Assembly (NCBI RefSeq): GCF_037450285.1
Contig: NZ_JAQISN010000001.1
Location: 2,046,001-2,110,000 of the forward strand
DNA length: 64,000 nt
From: Erwinia sp. SLM-02
Lineage (GTDB): Bacteria > Pseudomonadota > Gammaproteobacteria > Enterobacterales > Enterobacteriaceae
Direction: 5' to 3'
The notes under the pieces are model-generated. The model ran no database searches and was not told where the DNA came from. It saw only the letters and a program-made list of their open reading frames with translations. Shown in pieces: positions 41,082 through 50,353 of this stretch. The position numbers were made by a program, and so were the translations under genes. Within the stretch, counting starts at the first letter, position 1. Every line of letters starts with the position of its first letter.

Positions 41082-43718
41082 ATGCCACATCTGAAATATG
41101 GACTCGATCGCTTGGCTTTCCGACGCGCACTGAGCACTGAAACCCGACCTGCCCGCACACTCTCACGCCTTTCCGCAGCCCTTTTACTGGCTTCGCAGAC
41201 GTTTTCTGCCCAGGCTGAGATTTACTTTAACCCGCGTTTCCTGGCGGACGATCCTGCCGCCGTGGCGGATTTGTCCGGCTTTGAAAAAGGCCAGGAAGTT
41301 CCCGCCGGCACCTATCGCGTCGATATCTATCTGAACGACGGCTATATGACCACCCACGACGTGACGTTTAATCCGGGGGAAAACGGTAACGGCCTGGCGC
41401 CCTGTCTGACCCGCGTTCAGCTCAGCGATATGGGGGTCAATACCGCCGCTATCGCCGGCATGGAGCTTCTGGCAAATGAAACCTGCGTTGCGCTGGCGGA
41501 AACCATTCCCGATGCCACCAGCCGTTTTGACGTCGGTCAGCAGCGGTTGTATTTGACGATCCCGCAGGCCTATATGGGCAGCCACGCGCGCGGCTATATC
41601 CCGCCGGAGCTGTGGGATAACGGCATCAACGCCGGTCTGCTGAACTACAACTTCACCGGAAACAGCGTGCACAACACCGTCGGCGGCAGCAGCAACTATG
41701 CCTGGCTGAACCTGCAAAGCGGGCTGAACATCGGTGCCTGGCGCCTGCGTGATAACACCACCTGGAGCTACAGCAGCAGCGGCAGTTCCAGCAGCAATGA
41801 GAATAAATGGCAGCACGTTAATACCTGGCTGGAGCGCGACATCACCGCATGGCGTTCGCGCCTGACGCTGGGCGACAGCTACAGCAACGGGGATATTTTT
41901 GACGGCCTTAACTTCCGTGGCCTGCAGCTGGCTTCCGACGACAATATGCTGCCGGACAGCCAGCGGGGCTTTGCGCCTGCGGTGCACGGTATTGCGCGCG
42001 GGACGGCGCAGGTTTCGGTCAGGCAAAACGGCTATGAGATCTATCACAGCACCGTGCCGCCGGGCCCGTTCACCATTAACGATCTCTATGCGGCAGGCAG
42101 CGGCGGCGATCTGCAGGTGACCATCAAAGAGGCGGACGGCAGCAGTCAGGTTTTCACCGTGCCCTACTCTTCCGTGCCGATTTTGCAACGCGAGGGGCGC
42201 ACCCGCTACGCCTTCACCGCCGGTGAATTCCGCAGCGGCAACGGCCAGCAGGAAAAACCCGGTTTCGTCCAGGGCACCCTGATGCACGGGCTGGCTTCCG
42301 GTTTTACGATCTACGGCGGCACGCAGTTAGCCGATCGCTACCGCGCCTTTAACCTTGGCGTGGGTAAAAACATGGGCGAGTTCGGCGCACTGTCGCTGGA
42401 CGTTACTCAGGCTAACGCCACGCTGCCCGATGACAGCGATCATCAGGGGCAGTCGATACGTTTTCTCTATAACAAGTCCCTCAGCGAAACGGGAACCAAT
42501 TTCCAGCTGGTGGGTTACCGCTACTCGACGCGCGGCTTTTTTAGCTTTGCCGATACCACCTATAACCGGATGAGCGGCTACAGCGTGGAGACTCAGGACG
42601 GCGTCGTGCAGATGAAACCGGTCTTCACCGATTACTACAACCTTGCCTACAGCAAGCGCGGCAGAATTCAGGCCAGCATCACCCAGCAGCTTGGCCGCAC
42701 CGCGACGGCCTATCTCAGCGGAAGTCATCAGACCTACTGGGGCACCGGCGGCGCCGATGAACAGCTCCAGCTTGGGGTGAATACCGCGGTGGATGATATT
42801 AACTGGACGGTGAGCTACAGCCTGACAAAAAACGCCTGGCAGCAGGGGCGCGACCAGATGCTGGCCCTGAATCTTTCGATCCCGTTCAGCCACTGGATGC
42901 GTTCCGACAGTACCTCCGCCTGGCGTCACGCCAGCGCCAGCTACAGCATGTCGAACGATCTTAACGGCCGCACGACCAGCCTCGCCGGGCTTTACGGCAC
43001 CGTGCTGGAGGACAACAACCTGAGCTACAGCATGCAGACCGGCTACGCGGGCGGCGGCGAAGGCAGCAGCGGCAGCAACGGCTACGCGGCGCTGAACTAT
43101 CGCGGCGGCAATGCCAACGCCAACGTCGGCTACAGCCGCAGCGAAAACATTAACCAGTTCTACTACGGCCTGAGCGGCGGCGTGCTGGCGCATGCCAACG
43201 GCGTCACGCTGAGCCAGCCGATGAACGACACGGTGGTACTGATTAAGGCACCGGGAGCCGGGAGCGTCAAAGTGGAAAACCAGACGGGTGTGCGCACCGA
43301 CAGCCGCGGCTACGCCGTACTGCCTTATGCCACGGAATACCGCGAGAACCGCATTGCACTGAGTACCAACAGCCTGGCGGACAACATCGAGCTGAATGAT
43401 GCCGTTGCCAGCGTGGTGCCGACGCACGGTGCCATCGTTCGCGCAGAGTTTAAGGCGCAGGTCGGCATGAAGCTGCTGATGACGCTGACCTATCAGGGCA
43501 AGCCGGTGCCGTTTGGTGCCATTGCCACCGCCGCAGACGGCCAGAGCAGCAGCATCGTGGCCGACGGTGGCCAGGTGTATCTCAGCGGCATGCCGGCGGC
43601 GGGCAAGGTGCAGGTGAAATGGGGAGACGGCCCGAACGCCAGCTGTCAGGTTGACTACCGGCTGGCGAAAGAAGAACAGGATCGGGCATTAAGCCAGCTG
43701 TCGGCGGTGTGCCGCTAA
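41082..43718 (+). CDS. fimD: Outer-membrane fimbrial usher
   Basis: An 878-residue usher. After the signal peptide (ending SAQA) the N-terminal domain begins EIYFNPRFLADDP. The beta-barrel with plug follows (GFAPAVHGIARGTAQVSVRQ region), and the C-terminal domains hold NDTVVLIKAPGA and the paired cysteines NASCQVDY and SAVCR. Full length for the family. It assembles and secretes the fimbria. GGAGG ribosome site 7 bases before the start. Confidence 0.96.
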   Translation: MPHLKYGLDRLAFRRALSTETRPARTLSRLSAALLLASQTFSAQAEIYFNPRFLADDPAAVADLSGFEKGQEVPAGTYRVDIYLNDGYMTTHDVTFNPGENGNGLAPCLTRVQLSDMGVNTAAIAGMELLANETCVALAETIPDATSRFDVGQQRLYLTIPQAYMGSHARGYIPPELWDNGINAGLLNYNFTGNSVHNTVGGSSNYAWLNLQSGLNIGAWRLRDNTTWSYSSSGSSSSNENKWQHVNTWLERDITAWRSRLTLGDSYSNGDIFDGLNFRGLQLASDDNMLPDSQRGFAPAVHGIARGTAQVSVRQNGYEIYHSTVPPGPFTINDLYAAGSGGDLQVTIKEADGSSQVFTVPYSSVPILQREGRTRYAFTAGEFRSGNGQQEKPGFVQGTLMHGLASGFTIYGGTQLADRYRAFNLGVGKNMGEFGALSLDVTQANATLPDDSDHQGQSIRFLYNKSLSETGTNFQLVGYRYSTRGFFSFADTTYNRMSGYSVETQDGVVQMKPVFTDYYNLAYSKRGRIQASITQQLGRTATAYLSGSHQTYWGTGGADEQLQLGVNTAVDDINWTVSYSLTKNAWQQGRDQMLALNLSIPFSHWMRSDSTSAWRHASASYSMSNDLNGRTTSLAGLYGTVLEDNNLSYSMQTGYAGGGEGSSGSNGYAALNYRGGNANANVGYSRSENINQFYYGLSGGVLAHANGVTLSQPMNDTVVLIKAPGAGSVKVENQTGVRTDSRGYAVLPYATEYRENRIALSTNSLADNIELNDAVASVVPTHGAIVRAEFKAQVGMKLLMTLTYQGKPVPFGAIATAADGQSSSIVADGGQVYLSGMPAAGKVQVKWGDGPNASCQVDYRLAKEEQDRALSQLSAVCR

Positions 43719-43725
43719 GGAAGCC

Positions 43726-44256
43726 ATGATGAAAAAATCACTTTATCTGCTGAGCACCCTCACGCTGCTGGCCGCCACCGGCGCCGGCGCCGCGGACAGC
43801 AGCATCACCATCAGCGGCTACGTGCGGGATAACGCCTGCACCGTGGCGGGTGAATCGAAAGACTTTACCGTCGATCTGATGAACAACGCGAGCCGCCAGT
43901 TTCATGCGGTGGGCGCCACGACGCCGCCCGTGCCGTTCCATATCCTGCTGTCGCCCTGCGGCAGTTCGGTGACGGCGGTCAGGGTCGGTTTTACCGGCGT
44001 CGCAGACAACGACAACGCCGCCCTGCTGAAGCTCGACGGCGGCGCGGCCTCGGCAGCAGGAATGGGCATTCAGATCCTTGACGCTCAGCAGAGCATGCTG
44101 CCGGTAAATGCCGCTTCATCGAGCATTCCGTGGACCACGCTGACCCCGGGCCAGGCCAACACCCTGAATTTTTACGCCCGGCTGATGACCACGCGGCTCC
44201 CGGTTACCGCCGGGCACGTGAATGCCACTGCCACCTTCACGCTTGAATTTCTGTAA
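43726..44256 (+). CDS. fimF: Fimbrial adaptor subunit FimF
   Basis: A 176-residue pilin with signal peptide ending GAGA. The mature start ADSSITISGYVRDNACTVAG matches FimF. The second Cys is in LLSPCGSSV and the end is ATFTLEFL. It forms part of the tip fibrillum between rod and FimG. It starts 8 bases after fimD. Confidence 0.92.
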   Translation: MMKKSLYLLSTLTLLAATGAGAADSSITISGYVRDNACTVAGESKDFTVDLMNNASRQFHAVGATTPPVPFHILLSPCGSSVTAVRVGFTGVADNDNAALLKLDGGAASAAGMGIQILDAQQSMLPVNAASSSIPWTTLTPGQANTLNFYARLMTTRLPVTAGHVNATATFTLEFL

Positions 44257-44268
44257 CGGGAGACGGAA

Positions 44269-44772
44269 ATGACTTTAACCCGAAAAGGATGGCTGCTGGC
44301 GCTGATGCTGTCGGCCGCTTCCCCCACACTGCAGGCCGCAGACGTGAGCATTACCGTCAACGGCAAAGTGGTGGCGCTGCCCTGCGTGGTTACCACTAAA
44401 AATGCCGCCGTTGATCTGGGCGACCTCTATACCTTCAGCCTGGCCTCAGCCGGTGCGGCATCGGCCTGGCACGACGCCACGCTGAATCTGAGCAACTGCC
44501 CTGCCGGTACGTCACGCGTAACGGCCAGCTTCAGCGGCACGGCCGATGCCAGCGGCTATTACAAAAATCTGGGCACGGCCGGCAATATCCAGCTTGAGCT
44601 ACAGGATGATGCGGGCACCCTTCTTAATACCGGTACGAAAAAATCCGTGCAGGTGGACGGGACAACCCAGTCCGCCCTCTTCCCCCTGAAGGTCAGGGCG
44701 CGGACGGTTAACGGCGGCGCCACCCAGGGCACTATCCAGGCGGTGATTAGCGTCACCTATACCTACGCCTGA
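44269..44772 (+). CDS. fimG: Fimbrial tip subunit FimG
   Basis: A 167-residue pilin with signal peptide ending LQA. The mature start ADVSITVNGKVVALPCVVTT matches the FimG donor strand that completes FimH. The second Cys is in NLSNCPAG and the end is VISVTYTYA. Located directly before fimH, 12 bases after fimF. Confidence 0.93.
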   Translation: MTLTRKGWLLALMLSAASPTLQAADVSITVNGKVVALPCVVTTKNAAVDLGDLYTFSLASAGAASAWHDATLNLSNCPAGTSRVTASFSGTADASGYYKNLGTAGNIQLELQDDAGTLLNTGTKKSVQVDGTTQSALFPLKVRARTVNGGATQGTIQAVISVTYTYA

Positions 44773-44788
44773 ATTCGGAGAAACAACA

Positions 44789-45694
44789 GTGAAAAGAATC
44801 ATTACCCTGCTGACCGCGCTGCTGCTGATGAGCTGGTCTGCCAACGTGCTGGCGTTTGCCTGCAGAACTGCGTCGGGTGCGACGATCCCGATCGGTGGCG
44901 GCAGTGCCAACGTCTATGTGAACCTTGCCCCGGCGGTCAGCGTCGGGCAAAACCTGGTGGTCGACCTGTCGACGCAGATTTTTTGCCATAACGATTACCC
45001 GGAAACGATGGTCGACTATGTGACCCTGCAGCGCGGGTCGGCTTACGGCGGCGTGCTGTCGAGCTTTTCCGGTACCGTCCGATACAACGGCTACAGCTAT
45101 CCGTTTCCGACCACTGCGGAAACCTCAGCGGTGAGCTACACCTCAAAAACCGACAGGCCGTGGCCAGCCGTGCTGTATCTGACGCCGGTCAGCACCGCCG
45201 GCGGCGTGGCGATCAAAACCGGATCGCTCATCGCCATTTTGATCCTGCACCAGACCAATAACCGGGACAGCGATTCCTTCCAGTTCGTCTGGAATATTTA
45301 CGCCAATAATGACGTCGTGGTCCCGACGGGCGGCTGCGATGTGTCTGCCCGAAACGTCACGGTCACGCTGCCGAACTATCCTGCCTCGGCCGCCGTGCCG
45401 CTGACCGTCAGATGTGCGCAAAACCAGCAGATCAGCTACTATCTTTCAGGGACCACGGAAGATGCCGGGAACTCGATTTTCACCAACAGCGCCTCGGCGT
45501 TGCCGGCCCAGGGTATCGGCGTGCAGATGACGCGCAGCGGTACCATTGTCCCTGCCAACCAGTCGGTTTCGATGGGAACCGTTGGCCCATCCGCACGCGA
45601 TCTCGGACTGACCGCCAACTATGCGCGCACCAGCGGCGAGCTGACGGCGGGCAACGTGCAGTCGATCATCGGCGTCACCTTTACCTATCAGTGA
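44789..45694 (+). CDS. fimH: Type 1 fimbrial mannose adhesin
   Basis: A 301-residue adhesin from a GTG start. The mature protein begins FACRTASGATIPIGGGSANV, so the N-terminal Phe of the mannose pocket is kept. Other pocket residues are visible: HNDYPETMVDY (Asn46, Asp47, Asp54 equivalents) and LHQTNNRDSDSFQFVW (Gln133, Asn135, Asp140 equivalents). The pilin domain starts at VVPTGGCDVSARNVTV and ends GVTFTYQ. Mannose binding is therefore expected. No terminator is evident after the operon. Confidence 0.95.
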   Translation: MKRIITLLTALLLMSWSANVLAFACRTASGATIPIGGGSANVYVNLAPAVSVGQNLVVDLSTQIFCHNDYPETMVDYVTLQRGSAYGGVLSSFSGTVRYNGYSYPFPTTAETSAVSYTSKTDRPWPAVLYLTPVSTAGGVAIKTGSLIAILILHQTNNRDSDSFQFVWNIYANNDVVVPTGGCDVSARNVTVTLPNYPASAAVPLTVRCAQNQQISYYLSGTTEDAGNSIFTNSASALPAQGIGVQMTRSGTIVPANQSVSMGTVGPSARDLGLTANYARTSGELTAGNVQSIIGVTFTYQ

Positions 45695-45715
45695 CGCATC
45701 AGACATCGCGCCAGC

Positions 45716-46876
45716 CTAAGCCACATGACGGCGGCGCGAGACACTCTCCCACCCGGCGACCACCACCATCACTACGGTGGTCAGTCCGTTGACCATCAGG
45801 CGATCGGTGCTAAACGCAATCGGGATCAGCCCCGCCAGGGCCACCAGTCCGCCAATATGCGACAGCGGAAAACGGCGATACACCAGGAATTTATAGATGG
45901 CGTTCGCCAGCAGATAGGCCGCCGGGCCGAGCAGCAGCACCGCCGCATCCGCGACGGTGATATGCCCATCCGGATGGACGATCACCAGCTCGTTGGCCAC
46001 CGCACAGACGATAATCGCCCCCACCAGCACCACGTGGACATAGTGAAAGCGCGCGCCCATCTGCCCGGGGTTATCAGCCTGCTGGATCGCGTGGCTGCCC
46101 GCCTTACTGCTGGTATCAAAGTACACCCACCACATCGCCAGGCTGCCGACAAAGGCCACCAGCGAGGCAATGACGATCGGCATACTCCAGGCTTCCAGCT
46201 CGCTCAGCGTGGCGCCGGTGATCAAGATGGTTTCCCCCAGCGCAACGATCACAAACAGCTGGCAGCGCTCCGCCAGATGATGGCCGTCAATGGTCCATTC
46301 ACGGCTGCTGTCCGAGCGGCCCAGTCCGGGCAGCGGGAAGCCGAGCATCGGTGAAAAATAGATGCAGCAGACGCCAATCGCCCACAGCGTCATCCTCTCG
46401 CCCCCTTCAAAGAAGCAGCCGAGGATCCAGAACACGGCGGAGATGCACATCCAGCCGAGAATACGCTGGAAGTTACGCACCAGCAGGTGCCCCTTCGGCA
46501 GCAGCCACAGCGTGACCGCACTGCGCCCCACCTGCAGCGCCACATAGCACAGGGCAAACATCCAGCCGCGCTCGCCAAACGCCTGCGGCATTGCCGATGA
46601 GGCAAACAGGCCGAGCAGCATCAGCACAAACAGCAGCAGACGGATTGGGCGGGTTTCCGGATCGAACCAGTTGGTCACCCAGGTGGTGTACTGCCAGCCC
46701 AGCCAGACGGCGAACCACAGCAGCAGCGTTTCCAGTGCGCCGACGAGCGTTAAATGATGCAGGAGGTAGTGCGAGAGTTGGGTAACGGCAAAGACGTAGA
46801 TCAGATCAAACAGCAGTTCGGAAAAGGTGACCGTAGCACCGTGACCATCACGGGTGCGCAACAGGCTTTGCGGCAT
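45716..46876 (-). CDS. Low-temperature-requirement A (LtrA) family membrane protein
   Basis: A 386-residue protein with about ten to twelve membrane helices. It contains the LtrA signature VTFSELLFDLIYVFAVTQLS near the N-terminus and RCQLFVIVALGETILITG in the middle. Start 46,876 (MPQSLLRTRDG) has an AGGAA site; a GTG 27 bases upstream has none. LtrA was named in Listeria for growth at low temperature, but its biochemical function is unknown. It is convergent with fimH. Confidence 0.88.
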   Translation of the reverse strand: MPQSLLRTRDGHGATVTFSELLFDLIYVFAVTQLSHYLLHHLTLVGALETLLLWFAVWLGWQYTTWVTNWFDPETRPIRLLLFVLMLLGLFASSAMPQAFGERGWMFALCYVALQVGRSAVTLWLLPKGHLLVRNFQRILGWMCISAVFWILGCFFEGGERMTLWAIGVCCIYFSPMLGFPLPGLGRSDSSREWTIDGHHLAERCQLFVIVALGETILITGATLSELEAWSMPIVIASLVAFVGSLAMWWVYFDTSSKAGSHAIQQADNPGQMGARFHYVHVVLVGAIIVCAVANELVIVHPDGHITVADAAVLLLGPAAYLLANAIYKFLVYRRFPLSHIGGLVALAGLIPIAFSTDRLMVNGLTTVVMVVVAGWESVSRRRHVA

Positions 46877-46939
46877 AGGAAGATTCCTGAAAGGGAGCGT
46901 CACTGAAATAGTAGCGAAGCTCCCGTTACAGGTGAATAT

Positions 46940-48343
46940 TTACTTAATATCTAAGGCCGCTTTCATGGTGTAGAACAGATCGGTCTGATCGGTCAGGCCC
47001 ACCACGTTCGCCGCATGCGGGCCGTAGGCGGCAATACGCAGCTGGGTTCCGGTGTGGCCCTGCGAATCTTCCTCTGAGTTGCCGTAGCTGATGGTCATCA
47101 GCCCACCTTCACGGGTGTTCAGCGTCTGCGTCAGGCCCGGCGCCTTGCTGTCGTTGGCAATAATCTGGCTGGAGTGAGCATGGTCGGCGGTAACGATCAC
47201 CAGCGTGTTGCCGTCTTTAGCGGCAAACTCCAGCGCTTTCTGCACGGCTTCGTCCAGATCCACGGTTTCGCCAATCTGGCCGCACGGGTTAGCCGCGTGA
47301 TCCTGTTTATCGATCGATGCGCCTTCCACCTGCAGGAAGAAGCCCTGCGGCTTATCTTCCAGCAGCTGAATCGCCTTTTCGGTCATCTGCGCCAGCGTCG
47401 GCGTAGAAGCCGGCCGCTCGGCATTTACTTCACAGGTGACGGGCTTGCCATCGAGGTTGCCGTGGTAGGTCGCCTTTGGCCCCTTCCAGCGTACCGGCAT
47501 ATTGCCGTCGGCGAACAGCCCCAGCACCGGCTTAGCGTCATCGGCCACGGTCAGGGCATTCATGCCGTCGAGATCGTTCACCAGCTGATAGCCGCGCAGT
47601 TTCGCCTGCTCCAGCAGGGTTTTGCCCTGCCACTCACCGGCTTTCGCCGATTCACCAAAGGTTTTACCGCCGCCGCCGAGGGTGACGTCGGCGCGGGCGT
47701 TCAGCAGCTGCTCGGCGATCGAACCCTTACCGCCCTTCTCCAGCGCGTTGCTCTGGCAGAGTTCGCTGGTCTTCTCCGGGCCGTAGCACTTGCGTGACGT
47801 GACGTGCGCAATCTGCGCCGCCGGGGTGGCATCTTCCAGTTCGGCGGTAGAGACGTTACCGGTCGCCTTGCCGGCGGCTTTCGCCAGCTCCAGCAGGGAC
47901 GGATGATCCTTGCCGTTGACGTCGACGCCAATCGCGCCGTTGTAGGACTTCACGCCGGTGGCCCAGGCGGTAGCGGAAGCGGCGGAATCGGTCACGTAGT
48001 CGGGTTTGTGGCTCTTTTTATCCAGCGCGTAGTGGGTGTACTGGCCGGTTAACGGCAGCGCATCGATGCCCTTAAAGAAACCGCCCGCCCCTTCGGCGTA
48101 GTTACGCGCGGCGGTTATTTCAGAATCACCCATGCCATCCCCAATCAGTAAAATCACGTTTTTAGCGGTTTTACTGGTCAGCGAGGCTTTAATCGCCTCG
48201 GTCTGATCGCCGGTCAGGCGACGCGCGCCACCCGGTTCGGTGATATCGCCCTGTGCGGCACGATTCCATGTGGCAAGGTCCGCCGTCGCGGTGGTGCAGA
48301 CCAGCGCGGTCAGCAGCGAAAGGGCAAAGGCTTTTTGTTTCAT
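46940..48343 (-). CDS. phoA: Alkaline phosphatase
   Basis: A 467-residue periplasmic phosphomonoesterase with signal peptide MKQKAFALSLLTALVCTTAT-A. The catalytic Ser is in YVTDSAASATAWATG. Metal ligands are in LIGDGMGDSE, VEGASIDKQDHAANP, VTADHAHSSQ and SQGHTGTQLRIAAYGPHA. The extra paired cysteines (SRKCYGPEKTSELCQ, CEVNAE, NPCGQ) follow enterobacterial PhoA. Start 48,343 is preferred over the ATG 15 bases upstream. A Pho box lies about 80 bases upstream. Its location beside fimbrial genes between two tRNA-Ser copies is unusual. Confidence 0.95.
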   Translation of the reverse strand: MKQKAFALSLLTALVCTTATADLATWNRAAQGDITEPGGARRLTGDQTEAIKASLTSKTAKNVILLIGDGMGDSEITAARNYAEGAGGFFKGIDALPLTGQYTHYALDKKSHKPDYVTDSAASATAWATGVKSYNGAIGVDVNGKDHPSLLELAKAAGKATGNVSTAELEDATPAAQIAHVTSRKCYGPEKTSELCQSNALEKGGKGSIAEQLLNARADVTLGGGGKTFGESAKAGEWQGKTLLEQAKLRGYQLVNDLDGMNALTVADDAKPVLGLFADGNMPVRWKGPKATYHGNLDGKPVTCEVNAERPASTPTLAQMTEKAIQLLEDKPQGFFLQVEGASIDKQDHAANPCGQIGETVDLDEAVQKALEFAAKDGNTLVIVTADHAHSSQIIANDSKAPGLTQTLNTREGGLMTISYGNSEEDSQGHTGTQLRIAAYGPHAANVVGLTDQTDLFYTMKAALDIK

Positions 48344-48423
48344 TGTTACGATCTCCATGAATAAATTTTTCTAAAGATTTCAGGGAGTCAGTCTGCGACA
48401 CAACAATGTCAGTTCCGTGTCTG

Positions 48424-48446
48424 TTCGATGACGATAAGATGACAAT
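48424..48446 (-). promoter_or_regulatory. Pho box upstream of phoA
   Basis: On the reverse strand ATTGTCATCTTATCGTCATC carries two TGTCAT/CGTCAT half-sites spaced 11 bases apart, matching the PhoB direct repeat. It would make phoA inducible by phosphate limitation. Confidence 0.65.
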
Positions 48447-48590
48447 GCCTGCGCCCGTTCTGCCGGCGAACATCCGCTGCTCAGGAGTTAACCGAACGGA
48501 AGCACAGGGAAAAATACTGCTTGACCCGTAACAGCTGACTGCCTATAGTAGCGCCCCGTTGCCCCCTGCGGGTGATGAGTTTGACAATAT

Positions 48591-48678
48591 GGTGAGGTGT
48601 CCGAGTGGCTGAAGGAGCACGCCTGGAAAGTGTGTATACGGCAACGTATCGAGGGTTCGAACCCCTCTCTCACCACCA
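48591..48678 (+). tRNA. tRNA-Ser(GGA), second copy
   Basis: Identical over all 88 bases to the copy at 35,988, including the GGA anticodon and encoded CCA. The upstream sequences differ except for the last few bases (ACAATAT), but each copy sits just after a GC-rich promoter-like stretch. Confidence 0.97.
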
Positions 48679-48690
48679 TATTTAAAGAGA

Positions 48691-48720
48691 AAGCCTGAGC
48701 GAAAGTTCAGGCTTTTTTTT
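48691..48720 (+). terminator. Terminator of the second tRNA-Ser
   Basis: AGCCTGA-GCGAAAGT-TCAGGCT followed by eight T residues, the same terminator as after the first copy but with one more base pair in the stem. Confidence 0.9.
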
Positions 48721-48816
48721 ATGCCTGTTTCTCAGCGAGAGAGGGGCGAGAACCCTCGACAGGGTTCGACAAAACGGCAGGGTTCGACAAAACGGCAGGA
48801 CTGACGTTTTGCCCTG

Positions 48817-49560
48817 TTAACCCACGTTAAGGCTTTTTTTCTGTCTGCTCCACCCGCGCCAGCCGCGCTTCTGCAAACGCCCCTGCGCGCTGAAGCGACG
48901 ATTCGCCAGGCTGGCGAGCGTATCCAGCGACTGGCACAAGACAAAGTAGACCAGCGCCACAAACAGAAATACCTCCATCGGGTAGACCATGCTGCGGTTG
49001 TTGACCTGCGTCGCCAGAAAGGTCAGCTCGCCCACGCCGACGATATAGGCCAGCGACGTATCTTTGATCAGCGCAATCCACTGGTTGATAAAGGACGGCA
49101 CCATCATCCGCAGCGCCTGCGGCAGGACGATCGTCAGCAGCGTCTGCCAGCGGGTCAGCCCCAGAGACAGCCCGGCCTGCCACTGGCCTGCCGGGATCGC
49201 CGCAATCCCCGCTTTCACCGCATGGGCCAGATAGGCCGAGGCGATCAGCGCCAGCGCGCAGACCACCGTGGTGATTTCCGGGATCTCAACGCCAAACACC
49301 ATCGGCAGCAGGAAATAGGTCCAGAAGATCAGCATAATCACCGGGATGGCGCGGAAGAAGCCCAGCACCGCCGCCAGCAGCCCGGCTGCCACGCCGCGCG
49401 ACATCGCCAGCGCCACCCCAAGCACCGTGCCCAGCACTGCCGATGCCACACCGGCCATCAGGCTGATGGCCAGCGTTAGCGCCGCCCCGCCCAGCGGACC
49501 GTCCGGCCAGGTGCCCCACAGCATATAGCCCAGATTATCGTGAATAATGGTGAAATCCAT
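48817..49560 (-). CDS. Amino-acid ABC transporter permease (second)
   Basis: A 247-residue HisM/GltK-type inner-membrane permease with about five helices and the EAA-like loop AIPAGQWQAGLSLGLTRWQT leading to IVLPQALRMMVPSFINQW. It follows the first permease after one base. The basic C-terminus (RGWSRQKKSLNVG) ends right at the tRNA-Ser repeat. In this family an ATPase gene normally follows, but here the operon stops. Confidence 0.88.
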   Translation of the reverse strand: MDFTIIHDNLGYMLWGTWPDGPLGGAALTLAISLMAGVASAVLGTVLGVALAMSRGVAAGLLAAVLGFFRAIPVIMLIFWTYFLLPMVFGVEIPEITTVVCALALIASAYLAHAVKAGIAAIPAGQWQAGLSLGLTRWQTLLTIVLPQALRMMVPSFINQWIALIKDTSLAYIVGVGELTFLATQVNNRSMVYPMEVFLFVALVYFVLCQSLDTLASLANRRFSAQGRLQKRGWRGWSRQKKSLNVG

Positions 49561-49561
49561 T

Positions 49562-50275
49562 TTAGTGCCCCTCCAGCGGTTTACGCTGCTGTCGCCACAT
49601 ACCCCACCCTTCCATCAGCGCGATAATGCCAATGTAGAGCACCGTCGCCACGCCAAACGCCTGGAAGGTGCGCAGGGTTTCGGTTTCCACCTGGCGGGAG
49701 GCATAAGACAGTTCGGCCACGCCAATGGCCATGGTCAGTGAGGAGTTCTTGATGACGTTCATGTACTGGCCCAGCAGCGGCGGCAGCGCAATTTTCAGCG
49801 CCTGCGGTAAGACGACGTAGCGCATCGCCTGCCATCCCGTCAGCCCCATTGCCAGCGCGGCAGCTTTTTGCCCGCCCGCAACGCCGCGGATACCGGAACG
49901 GATCTCTTCGGCGATAAAGGCGGAGGAGTAGACGGTCAGGCCGAAGAAGCCGGCAAGAAACTCAAACGACGGCCAGCTGAACGGACCGGCCTGGTGGGGA
50001 GTATTGAGCCAGTCCATGGCGGCTCCCGGCAGGATCTGCCCGGCGGCGAAGTACCAGAAAAACAGCTGTACCAGCAGCGGGGTGTTGCGAAAAAGGGAAC
50101 TCCACGCCGTCGCCAGCCAGCGCAGCGGGCTGAGGCTGCTGTCGCGCATCGTCGCCAGCACAAAACCGAGCAGCGTCGCGGCCACGCCCGCGCAGGCGGA
50201 GAGCCACAGGGTCAGCAGAAATCCCTGCCACAGCCAGTTGAGGTACTCAGGCGCCAGCAGCCAGTCCAGGTTCAT
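49562..50275 (-). CDS. Amino-acid ABC transporter permease (first)
   Basis: A 237-residue HisM/GltJ-type permease: SLFRNTPLLVQLFFWYFAAG is the typical signature, and the EAA loop is GVAGGQKAAALAMGLTGWQA with VVLPQALKIALPPLLGQY. Start 50,275 has an AAGGACAG site. Together with the next permease it forms the membrane channel of a polar amino-acid importer. Confidence 0.9.
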   Translation of the reverse strand: MNLDWLLAPEYLNWLWQGFLLTLWLSACAGVAATLLGFVLATMRDSSLSPLRWLATAWSSLFRNTPLLVQLFFWYFAAGQILPGAAMDWLNTPHQAGPFSWPSFEFLAGFFGLTVYSSAFIAEEIRSGIRGVAGGQKAAALAMGLTGWQAMRYVVLPQALKIALPPLLGQYMNVIKNSSLTMAIGVAELSYASRQVETETLRTFQAFGVATVLYIGIIALMEGWGMWRQQRKPLEGH

Positions 50276-50353
50276 GATCTGTCCTTGTTTTAAAAAATGC
50301 ATCAGGGGCGCAGCAAGCTGCGCCCCTCGGGTCTCTCACCGACGAACCATTCG

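Larger units (their letters stand above)
48584..48812 (+). repeat. Direct repeat copy C (tRNA-Ser plus tail)
   Basis: Nearly identical to copy A, with one extra tandem duplication of an 18-base unit (48,763-48,798, starting GGTTCGAC). It ends 4 bases before the stop codon of the amino-acid ABC permease. Confidence 0.93.

Noticed and set aside
46893..46924. GGGAGC...GCTCCC hairpin between ltrA-like and phoA genes as a terminator
   Set aside because: Loop of 20 bases and no T-run on either strand.
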